Positions 1 to 10,800 of a stretch of DNA of 64,000 bases are shown piece by piece (position 1 is the stretch's first letter; each line of letters starts with the position of its first letter). Position numbers and translations under genes: made by a program. This DNA is from Trichostrongylus colubriformis. Lineage: Eukaryota; Nematoda; Chromadorea; Rhabditida; Trichostrongylidae. Below the pieces are notes generated by a model. The model saw only the letters and a list, made by a program, of their open reading frames with translations. It was not told the DNA's origin and did no database searches. Where the stretch lies: assembly GCA_963978905.1 (NCBI GenBank), contig OZ022258.1, positions 51,010,591 to 51,074,590 on the forward strand, given 5' to 3'.

Positions 1-560
1 GGGACCTTGCAGTGGTGGACCGAAAGTGATAGCAGCTTACAAGGGCTGATAAGGACCTTCCAAGCCAATGTCACCAAAGTCGCTTCGCCTTTCGCGTTGG
101 CCCTAGAGCGTTGACCCTCCTAGGTATTGTGCGGGGTTGCACGGGAGCACTAATGGTGGGTGACGCACTGATAATGGTCGATACGACTCGATCAGGAGAG
201 TAAAAAGGGAGTCGTCGAATCCGTTTCGTTTTCGCATAGATCTTGGAGCGTTCATACTCACAGGTGTTGTGCGGGATTGGACGGGGACATTAATGGTAGG
301 TGAGCCGCATTGACAACGGTTGATAAGATACGATAAGGAGCGTCAGAAGGCCAATGTCGCGAAATCCGTTTCCTCTCTCAGCAAAAAGTGGGTGCCTAAA
401 CACATAGTTGCTGTAGAGGGGAATCAGTCCGAAGCGAGACCCTAATGGTGAGGGATTGGATACAATGACTGCTCAGCGCTGTAAGAGCCGTTAGGAAGCA
501 AATTGGGTAAAATCCAGCGCACCGCTGACTACTACTACACGACTGCTCAATGAAAGCGTC
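1..560. repeat. Degenerate tandem array, period about 140 bp
   Basis: Similar blocks recur at about 140 bp spacing. GAGCGTT starts at 106 and 246, each followed by a TGTGCGGG-type core and a CTAATGGTGGGTG/TTAATGGTAGGTG segment. CCAATGTC occurs at 65 and 351, two units apart, and a weaker related block follows near 440. The array runs off the left edge, so its true length is unknown. No coding potential is seen. It could be a decayed satellite or the internal repeats of a transposon. Confidence 0.55.
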
Positions 561-1869
561 TGATGAGCAGTTGGGTGGTCATATTTGATTATGCTCTGAT
601 ATCAGTTGCCGATGTATCGACCGCTAAATTGTTTAGCTTCCAAATAATGGTGCGCGTCTTCTGACACTGCGTTCTACACTTCATGATCAGGATACCATCT
701 ACATATCCCTCTATTATGAAAGCCATTTACTTAGTATGTCGGTCTACATGTCTATCTGTCCGCAAGGGAGTGATTGTGTTCGGGGAATGATAGAGCAAAC
801 AACTGCTCTAGGTCGGGAGAAACCGATGGGTAATGTAGTACCATTGTAAGGCCATGTTATCGTGGTGAAAGCATCTCCAACCTGAACAAACACCTATATC
901 GTACCCTCACCTCATTCTTGAACTAAACCGATCATAAAAAGGGTGACTGTGTAAATCAAAGGGATTGCAATTTTTTTTCAAGCCATAAGTGGCTTAGACG
1001 CCTATCATGAAGTACTGGGGGGCCGGACGGATGGTTGATCTCACAAGGAGGTACATTCTCTGATTTCTGTGACTAATGGGTGCACCAATGGATATGCGGA
1101 TAAGTGTGAATCCAACAATGTTATACAATAATCCTTGCCAAATCACAGTGCTGAGCAGCTCCTGTTAACATTATCGTATAAATACCAGTCGGATCGCCAA
1201 GCCTCCGTCACCCGCTTCTCTTTCTTAGGGGGACGGCTTCGCCAACCCTTTCAGATTTCACTTTTCTATCTCACTCACTCTTTACATGTAGGGCGTCAGT
1301 AGTTATTACTCTACTTCAGTGCCCGCTCTTTAAGGTTACAGCACCGGCTCTGCAAAATCTATATGGGTTTGCTTCCATGTCGGTCGACACATGAGGCCGA
1401 AAGTTTAGATCTGGTCAAATTCCTTTGCGGAGACATGCCGGCTGTGGACCATGTGCGCTGCGGAAAAGCAGGCACAACTGAAACTTTATGCATATCCCAA
1501 TTCTTTAGTCTTGAACAATCTTCCGTTTCCTTCTCCGGTCTCATGCAGAAATCTACTATCACTACGGCCTCTAAAGAGCAGCGAGAGTTGTCTCTTGAGG
1601 ATGCGAGGAGAATGAGACAATGTATGTTAAATTCATTTTTGATAAAGTAATGCTCACAATAATGCCAAGATGTTACTAGGGGTATCTTTGATCAGACCTA
1701 TGGCCATATTGTGTTCTCTTTCGCTACCTATCAATTGGCTAGAGTGAAATCTTTGCGGGAGATATCGCCTCTCCCATCCTGCTCAGTGTGTGCCGAACAG
1801 TTTCCACATATCACCTTAAAATCTTTATCACCGAGTGCTCATCATTTTTTCTATGAATGCATTTACGGC
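561..1869. other. No recognisable feature
   Basis: No gene, RNA or transposon was recognised here. Open frames near 1359-1650 exist on both strands but resemble nothing known and lack splice-site support. Confidence 0.4.
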
Positions 1870-3745
1870 TCCTTGGACGGCTCAGTCCTCTGTTACCTGT
1901 CATACTTGCCACGACTAACCATACATACCTTCAGTTCCGTGCTGTTGCTTTGGTTCACTTGCTTTCGAAAAACGAAAGAAAAAACCAGAAGATATGTGTA
2001 AACGTCGACCAAAGTTATGAATGAAATTCAGAATCGCATATATTTTAGATCGTCAGTGTATGCACATATGTAAAACAGAAGGATAGCACGAGTGCTAATA
2101 GCCTCACTTATGCCCTTCAAAGTTGCGTGACGTGGGTGACGGTGACATCGATAAACGTAGCATAATATTCAGAATATTTAACACCATATTGATCATTAGG
2201 ATTCACTAAACTAGCTTGATTCGATTTGATGAGTCAATCAAAACTAATTCAAACTCGACAGCATACATAGTGAGCACTAATTGCGGCTTGGACAGGTGAA
2301 AGCTCTTAGTTTATTCAGGATATTAAAAACATGACGATAACGTTTTTCAAATTTTGCGCAGGAGAGAACATCAATGAGATGCTGATCTTGAGTTCTTTGT
2401 GGCTGCGAATGGACTGGGCGGAGCTATGTATTGCTGCAGAGCTGCCCTTGCAGAAATCGACTTTGGCAAACTCTCAAATCGGTACCACCATTTAAGAATA
2501 CTGTAACTAGTAGGACAGCGATGGTGCAGTGGCTAGTGGCTTTGCTGTCCTTCATCATACTCCAAGGACCAAAACGTGAATCAGTACGCCTTGAAGGTCA
2601 ATCGAACGTTCATTCCTTCCTTGTTGGTTGACTGGTACGATCCCAAATCGCATTATAAGGAGAAACAATTACCGTCTGAATCCTCTATACTCTGATAACA
2701 ATTCGTTATTAATTTTGAGTCACTTTATGGATCAAAAACAAATAGTAAAAACGAGTGCATACCACCTTTTGATCTGAAGCTATTGATTTTTAACTTTTTT
2801 GGTTATCAATTTTATTAACAACATAAGGATGAAATTTGCGTTGTTTTTTTCTAACCAATGCGCAAATATAAAATTACAAGAGGTTTCATGAAGAGGGAAT
2901 TTGAAGGCTATTGATCCATAAGTCGGATCCCTTTTTCCAAAATGATACAGAGCCCAGGTAAAGAGATTTCCAACCAGCAGCCGAGGTCGCTTGTGAATTG
3001 GTCGTGGAAGACTATAGAGTGGTAGGAAGTGGATGAAAAACCCACAGTGGCGCTGTCTTGATGATCCACATGCTTTGGTGGACACAATTGCGATGACCAA
3101 AGTAAATGTATAGGGCGTGTAAGTACATTCACGACAGGCCCATGAAGGTGAAGGTCTTGAAGAACGAACTCTGTGACAATTCCTAGGATACCAACTTGTG
3201 ACACTGCTGGAGGCGAAGCAGGGCGGTTAGTGGCCTCGCCATCAGAAGATGATCAATACCCGGATCATTGACCGCACGTGCCATATCAAGCTCCTATCCC
3301 CTTTTCGGCCCTTAAGTTAACAACAATGCACTTCGAAAGGAAAAAATCTCCAGCAGTTGTAAATTGCTGGTCAAGGTATAGGCCGAATTGTATTTCAGCA
3401 TCACTATGATTTTCAAGGGAAATGGAAGCCGAGGCATATACCGGAAGAGGCATCAGCTCCGAATGATTTATTTTGAAACTTATCCCTTATCACAGGGTTA
3501 GCAGTTTCTCTTAACTACCAGTAAGCTCTGCCTGTAGCGAAGGCTTTGTTTTAAAATCCCGCCCATTTCGGAGGCCACACCCCGTTTGTTGCGTGCGAAG
3601 TTTTTTATTTTATACTGTAATAGTATTAAAAGCAAAGAATTGAGAGAGTACGAGTGATGTCTCAGGGTCCAGGGAATACAAAAAACTAAAACTTCGCAGG
3701 ATTGTCGTTCCCTTTTCCACTGGTTTGTAGAATAATTTTTGCGAG
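1870..3745. repeat. Unclassified dispersed repeat, copy A
   Basis: This segment is co-linear with 38970-40110 (copy B) and 40737-43815 (copy C). Shared landmarks are the AAACGTCGACCAAAGTTATGA block (about 2000, 39020, 40870), the CTGCGAATNGACTGGGCGGAG block (about 2403, 39418, 41262), and the CTTGATGATCCACATGCTTTGG block (about 3056, 40065, 42656). Its last part, 3290-3740, matches 43360-43810. No intact reading frame is shared by the copies, and no terminal repeat was found. The family is not recognised. It could be a decayed non-LTR element or a large non-autonomous DNA element. Confidence 0.7.
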
Positions 3746-3986
3746 AAACTCATGTGGGTGGAATACATAGAAAAGCGATACAAAAAAAGTGCCTATAATA
3801 CTGCAACTCAACACTTCATTTGGATTGCCCCAAAATCTGCGATTGAAAATAATGGTCTAAAGTTCATCAACGATTAAAAATAATGGCCTGAAGTTCATTC
3901 AATTAAAAAAAACATTTTCCTAGAATTTCGGAAACTACGATTTCGTAGTGGTGGTTATATCCGTTTTTGATACAGATAAGTATATA

Positions 3987-4675
3987 TCAGGTTGTAGAGA
4001 AAGTCCTTTCGTTGTATAAAAATGTGCTTTTTTCCAAACTGCTTTCCAGCAATTTCTTTTGTACATATATATGTATGTAGTCCAAGTTCACACGCATCTA
4101 TAGATATTATTGTTTTTCATCTCCCGGATAACTTTTTCGGCAAAATAATTATATCAAAGGTCAATATCATCTTCATTATTTAAAGTTTCTCTTTGAATGG
4201 CGTTAGATAGGGAGAGGAAAAGATGATAGTTCGATGGAGCAAGACCAGGACTATAAGGTGGATGGGGCAGCACTTCCCATTCAAGCTCGAGAATTTTTCA
4301 GCGAGTCAATCTTTTGGCGAGTCTTCCCACATATTGAAAAAGTGACTCGCCAAAAAATTCTCGCGTCTGGATAAAAATTGCTGCCCCATCCACCTTATAG
4401 CCCTGATCTCGCTCCATCGGGCTATCATCTTTTCCTTCCCCTATCTAACGCTATTCAAAAAAACTTTCGATAGCGCAAATGACATTGACCTTTAATAGGT
4501 TTGTTTTGTCGAAAAAGGTTATCCGGGAGATGAAAGACAATAATATGTACCTATAGATGCGTGTGAGCTTGTGCTACATTTACATATATGTATGTAAAGA
4601 GGAAATTGCTTGGAAGCAGTTTGGAGGAAAAGAAGCACGTTTTTAAAAAACGAAACGACTTTCCCTACAATCTGA
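3987..4675. mobile_element. Palindromic mariner-derived foldback element
   Basis: Two arms of about 300 bp are inverted around a centre near 4320-4375, flanked by TA dinucleotides (3985-3986 and 4676-4677). The termini are TCAGGTTGTAGAGAAAGTC and, reverse-complemented, TCAGATTGTAGGGAAAGTC. Both arms encode the end of a mariner transposase. The left arm, read on the minus strand, gives VLPHPPYSPGLAPSNYHLF. The right arm, read on the plus strand, gives LLPHPPYSPDLAPSGYHLF. The last catalytic Asp is replaced in both (N and G). The element is therefore an inverted duplication of a mariner 3' part and cannot make transposase. A further copy of the terminus occurs at about 4784-4801. Confidence 0.8.
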
Positions 4676-4801
4676 TAATTACAAATGAAGAGTTACAGAT
4701 AGCAGAATAGTTATTGTAGAAGTAATGCGTAAATTTTGGTGCAAAAGCGGACTATGGAAACAATAATCAAAATTTTGCAAAAGTCTTTCTACAACCTGAT
4801 A

Positions 4802-5645
4802 TGGTCTCAGAGCAAAATGGTCCCAGTTCCTTGATTATTATTTAGCACTCATGAAAACTGGCCAACCAAAGAATTTTACATGTAGAGGAGTTATCTAAAA
4901 CTGTCCACACCAGTACCTACATTGCACTTCACCTTCCTAACAACTACTGCAGTTGCATTAATGCTTCTATCTCTATATCCATTCGTTCTTTCTGAACTTC
5001 CTGCCTAAATAACCCCTCTGCCATGTCAGCTGTTGCGATCTTCTCTAATTAGCCGCATCCTATCAGAACAGAAATTATTTCATGCATGAGAAGAGTCCCG
5101 CGTTGGATCGTTGGCGAATGGTCAAATGTGAAATGGCGGAACAGGATTAGATGCGTATTGATCGGAAGAATTGTGAGAATCTTATTCTTGTGAATAATTG
5201 TGAGAACCTTATTCTTATGAAAAAAAGAAGATTGATTGGACATTGATTGGAAGAAATGATTAGATAAGTATCGAACGGGGCATTTGTGCACATGCTCAAT
5301 CTGGCTAAAAATGAAAGGATGAGGGAAAAGGTAAAAAATGTAACAAGTGCAGATGACACATGCATTACTATCTGTTTGCTGGTGTAACACTCCTCCTAAG
5401 CGTCACATTTGAGTAACAGCTCAGAATGAATCTGTGCGCAGCTTTCATTCCATCTGATTCTCAGTACTCATCAAGTTATCGAGATAGTTTTTTGCGAGGT
5501 TTTCGTCACTTCCTCGTCACCGTCACAGGTCGTCATAAAAGTGCATAGCCTAGAAGTGCACGGATTGCATTTAAAATGATTAATTCAGGCGGTTATATAA
5601 CGAACACGCACGGACACCCCCATTCGTTGCGGTCACGTAGAGTGA
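4802..5645. other. No recognisable feature
   Basis: Nothing was recognised apart from a local duplication near 5170-5220 (TTGTGAGAATCTTATTCTT and TTGTGAGAACCTTATTCTT). Confidence 0.4.
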
Positions 5646-7480
5646 CGTTCCAAAGCTTACAAAATCATTGATGGGAGGCAAATACACGGCTTACAAAAGA
5701 AAAAAAATGAATTAAAAGAGATTATTACTAGAGATTGTAAGTGTGCCGATATAGATGTTAAGAGTTATGTTGATCAATATTACGGGCATGTAATAACCGG
5801 AAATTTGAACATAATTAAAGAGTACGAACTAAGATCCTTATTAAATAAGGGTACTAAATACAGAATAGACTCGCCTGTTAATAGACTAGATATTAAAAAT
5901 TTGTATGAGGAAGTCATTAATAAAGTAATAAACCTCATTAATGTTAAATACAAAATCAATGACCTCAAAATTAGTTTATTAAAACAACATCTTCAACACT
6001 GTCATCGCAAGATCATCAAACCACTACTAACGAAAGATAATTTAATAAATTTAAACTCTACTTTACCATATAAGATTATAAAAAGGTACCAAAAAAGTTT
6101 TGTTTTTTGTCCTCTAGATAAAGCTAGTAACAACTATGGGATTATCTGTAAAAAATTCTATTTACTTAGTCTAATGAAAGAAATGGGCATTACTTATGAT
6201 TTAAATAATGAAACTTATATTCACTACAGTACAAACAACACTTATGAAATCACACATAACGTTAGTAAGTACCCTGTTATACTTAAACATAAGTTCTTAT
6301 GTGTACGTAATAATCTAAAAGTTGAAATAAACGCTGATTTACCCATCATATATGCTTTACCTAAACTTCATAAAAACCCAATAAAATTTAGGTTTATCAC
6401 TGGAGCCCATAACAGCAGTTTAAAACCATTGGCGCAAGAACTACATAGCATTTTTGCACACTTTAAAAAACATTTTATAAATTATATTGGGGTAATTCAA
6501 AATCGCAGTAGTTTGATTAAAATGTACTGGTCGATTAATAACACTAATATTAGTTATGAGCTTAATAACATCCAACATAGTAATTTAAAAATCTACACAG
6601 CAGACTTCACTGACATGTTCACTAATTTGGAACATAAACTTATTCTTTGTAATATGAAAGAGCTTATGAAAATATGCTCTAAAAACGCTAACAAGTCTAT
6701 GGTAGCTACAAACGGATTTCATGCATTTTACACGGATGGTAGGGTTGTCAAAAGCAACTACAGACTGTACAACATTAATGACTTACTTTATCTCATTGAT
6801 TATTTGTTGAATAATAGCTTCTGTATATTTTCCGGTAACATATATAAGCAGAAAAAGGTGTACCTCAAGGGGGAAACTTTAGTCCTTTGTTAGCAGATCT
6901 AACATTATCTATAATAGAATACAATTATGCTAGACAACAACGTAGTGGATTAATAAATTTATTTATTCCTTATCGATATATGGATGATCTCCTTGTCATA
7001 CATAACCAAGCAGAAGCGGAAGTGGAAGCCAGATTAAATATAGTGTATAATAATATTCTGGAATTAAAAAAGACTAATAAAACGGAACTTAGCAGTAACT
7101 ACCTAGATCTTAAAATAGATATAGTTAATGGAAGAATTGTAACCACACTATACAATAAAACAGATGATTTTGATTTCAAGGTCTTAAGATTTCCGCATAG
7201 TAGCACTAATATATCCAAAACAATCAAGGGCTCCGTTATTTATACAGAAACTTTAAGAATTGCAAATACATGTTCCAACATTGAAACCTTTCTGAAGAAA
7301 ATCAATGAAATGGTTGTAACACTGAAAAGTAATGGATATTCTGAGGATTTTGTCATGGCTAATATTATAAAGTGTTTATGTATTAAAAAGCACATATGTT
7401 ACAAATTCTCTATAACTAGCAATTTGGAAAGCATTGTTAATTTTATTAAAAAGTTCATTTGTTGTTTCAATGAATATTAG
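5646..7480 (+). pseudogene. Reverse transcriptase gene of an unusual class, split by one frameshift
   Basis: The frame is open from 5646 to 6893 and continues in the -1 frame to 7480. Seen in the first part are FVFCPLDKASNN (5' fingers-like region), YALPKLHKNPIKFRF, and motif A IYTADFTDMF (Asp at about 6603). Straddling the break are motif B GVPQGGNFSPLLADL (from 6857) and then motif C YRYMDDLLVIHN (YMDD at 6977-6988). Downstream are YLDLKIDIVNGRI and a DDFDFKVLRFPHSSTNI block. This set resembles a metazoan RT family with DKRDDF.F and NFP motifs, often found near Penelope-like RTs in annotation; the class is uncertain. No endonuclease or integrase was seen. The gene is much more AT-rich than its flanks. 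No ATG was found at the 5' end, which may be truncated. The break lies at an A5 run, 6852-6856. Confidence 0.8.
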
Positions 7481-7568
7481 TAATGTATAATTCCTTTCTT
7501 GTATTTAAGTTCCTAGTTAATCTCACCTAAGTTACTAAGATACTAATCATGTTTAATCACTATTTATC

Positions 7569-7762
7569 TGTTACAGCTTTGCTACCAAGTGCTTTATTGA
7601 AGCACGAGACGACAAGTGACTAGCATACCACAGAGTAGCCCTTTTATAGAGAAGGGCTGACGTATCACTCAATAACAACAATGAGCACAAACACAAACAC
7701 TTATTATCACAAACCAAGTCTATGAAAATCGCCACATGGGTAGTGAGCGGTCATCTACAACA
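7569..7762 (-). repeat. 3' LTR of the Gypsy element (194 bp)
   Basis: The repeat begins TGTTACAGC and ends ACAACA on the plus strand, giving the TG...CA ends expected of an LTR. It is complete, unlike its partner at 12026-12199, which stops at the equivalent of 7742. Confidence 0.88.
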
Positions 7763-7772
7763 CCTCCCCCCT
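7763..7772 (-). other. Polypurine tract
   Basis: The minus strand reads AGGGGGGAGG directly before the 3' LTR, which is the expected site for second-strand priming. Confidence 0.75.
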
Positions 7773-7842
7773 AAGATGCAATGATAGGAGTGAAAATACA
7801 ACAATGAACGACTACATTCATCTGATCAAATGTTCATTTCGT

Positions 7843-10800
7843 CTATGTGTAAGTCTTGAGTGTTGGCTTGATTTGGAGTCGGCTCGGCGGTCGTCGGATA
7901 CGTCGCTGTCGTCTTTCTGACGGTATAGTCGAATTTGGTGATGGAGCTGTTGGATCCGAAGTGTCGAGTACTGCTGTCGAGGAGTCTCCATCTGGTGTCC
8001 TCGCAGTCGCTGTATCTTGCAGCATTGTACTCGCTGGGTGTGACGGCTCTGTTGTCGAATCGAAGAGATCCGCTTGTTCTGCTTCGATAGTTGTGCGAAA
8101 ACGCATCTGATTCGCATGTCGTCGTTCCACTGTTCCATTTACAACGACATCGTAGAGAACGTTTCCATGACGAGCAAGGACCTTTCCGGGTATCCATTTG
8201 TTTCTACCGCAGAAGTCCTTCACCCATACTGCGTCTTCTGGCTCAAATATCTTCGAACGGGCACCATGGTGTAGATTGAACTCTTCCTCCATCTTCTGGT
8301 TCCTTTGAGTAGATATGCGTCGAGACATAGTGAGCAGTGTGAGGGGAGTCCGGAGTTGATGTCCGAGGAAGTTCTCGGCCGGTGACCGTCCTTTGGGAGA
8401 TGCTGCGCAGGGGGTGCTCCTGTAGGCCATCAAGAATTTTTGTATAGCTGTAGCGTCAGCGTTTTTCAGCTTCTCCAATCCACGCTTGAATGTGTCCACG
8501 AATCTTTCGGCTTGACCGTTTGACTGTGGGTGGTAAGGTGGGGAGCGGATGTGGACGATACCATTTGTTCTGCAGAATTCTGTGAATTCTGACGAAGTGA
8601 ACTGGCTACCATTGTCCGAAACAAGGGTTTCGGGACATCCGAACTGTGCAAATAGCTTTAAGAGCTCTCGCATTGTAGCCTTGCTTGTCGTTGAAGTCAT
8701 TTCGATGACTTCCGGCCATTTGGAGTATGCATCCACAATGATGAGGAAGACTTTTCCTTTCACTGGTCCTGCGAAATCCACATGTATGCGTGACCATGGT
8801 TTCTCTTCCTTCGGCCATGAATAGAGCTCTGTTTTAATAGGTGCTTTAGCGGCTTCCTGACAGCTGGTGCAAATGCGAACGAAGTTTTCTATGTCCTTCG
8901 TAATGTTCGTCCAGTAAACATAAGAGCGAGCCAGGCTCTTCATCCGTGACATACCAGGATGTCCTTCGTGTAGCAGAGTTAATACACGATTGTGAAATTT
9001 CGACGGGATGACAATCCTAGGTCCGAAGAAAAGGCAGTCATCTTGGAGTGAGAGAGACTGACGAAGTGCATGGTAGCATTTGATCTCCGGTGATGGCTTC
9101 TTTGGCCACTTGTCTTCACGAACATACTGGATGACTTTTTCCAAGACATCGTCTTTGGAACTTTCAGCTGCTATCGAATTCATATTGATCGGAATCTGTG
9201 CTTCTTCTGCTTTGCACTCGAATGCGGCATCCTTTGAAGCATTTGCGATGACAACATCTTCCGCTTCTTCCGTTTGGTCAGCAATTAAGCGTGATAGGGC
9301 ATCCGCTTGTCCAAAATCCGTGGTTTTTCTATACTCAATTTTGAAGTCATATCCACGTAGTATTAGCGACCAGCGTAGAAGACGGTTGGCTGTATATGTT
9401 GGTAAGCCTTTCTTGCTTCCAAAAATGGTGATGAGTGGTTTATGGTCTGTGAGAAGGGTGAATCGGCGTCCGAATAAGTATCGGTGGAACTTGCGAACTG
9501 CATAGACCAGTGCGAGTCCTTCCTTCTCAATCTGACCATACTTCTTTTCTGCTTCAGTGAGGCTTCGGCTGGCATGGCTGATGGCTTTTTCTGAACCATC
9601 TGCGAATCGATGCAGGATTACGGCTCCAATGCCGTATTCGGAAGCGTCAGCTGCAACAATGAGATCCAACTTGGGATCATAATGTGTGAGCAGAAGTGGG
9701 GAGGCCAGAATTTCTTTGGCTTCTTCAAAAGCCTTCTGGCATTCTTGCGACCACTTGAATGTTGTGTTTTTCTTCAACAGAGCATCAAGCGGGGCGCGGA
9801 GGTTGCGCATTTCAGGAATGAAGGCTCCATAGTAATTCAGCATTCCGAGGAAAGAGCGAAGTTGTGTGATGTCCTTTGGCCGCGGCATCTTTGTGATAGC
9901 TTGAATCTTGTCGGGATCTGGACGTCGACCATTTGCGTCGATGATGTTCCCGAGATATCTGACTTCTGGCATCATGAAATGGCATTTTTCGGCACGCACA
10001 CGGAAACCGTACTGCTCGATTCGGTGGAAAAGAGCTTCCAAGTTGTGTCGATGTTCCAACGTAGTTCGTCCTGTGACTATTATGTCATCCAAGTAAGCGG
10101 TAACTCCTTCGAGACCTGCTATCATAGAATCGATGATTTGTTGGAATATACCTGGGGCTGACTTTACTCCGAATGGCAGGCGGTTGTAGCGGAAAAGACC
10201 ACGATGTGTGTTGATAGTAAGAAGTTCTTTCGAATCTTCGTCCACTTCAATTTGTAGATATGCATCCGCCAGATCAATCTGAGAGAATAATCGGCCACCA
10301 TTGAGCTTTGTGAAAATCTCTTCCATTGTCGGCAATGGGTGTCGATGGAGTGATAAGGAGTCATTCAGGCCAGTGGAGAAATCTGCACATAACCGGATGT
10401 TGCCATTGCTCTTTTTCACCACTACTACTGGTGTTGCCCAGTTGGAGTGATCAACAGCTGTGAGTATCCCCTCTTGAAGTAGTCGATCAATTTCTGCATT
10501 CACAGCTAGTTGTGAGGCAAATGGCACAGGTCGCTTTTGTCGGTACACAGGTCTAGCGTCTGGCTTCAGGAACAGTTTTGCCTTCGCCTTGGTACATCGT
10601 CCGAGGCCTGGAGCAAAGGCACGTGTGAATCGTGCTCTTAAGTGAGCAACAAGTTCATTGCGATCGTTGTCCAATGCTGCGGCTTTCCGGCAGTTGTATT
10701 GATCCTTTAGTTGACGGTAGTCAGGCACTTGTATACACCACTCAAGTCCCAGGAGGTCGGTTGCTTTTGTGACATAGCATTTTCCTCGTCCTGAGATAGG

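Noticed and set aside
4784..4801. Second complete mariner ending at 4801
   Set aside because: Only one terminus (TCAGGTTGTAGAAAGAC on the minus strand) is seen there, with no matching partner or gene beyond the palindrome.
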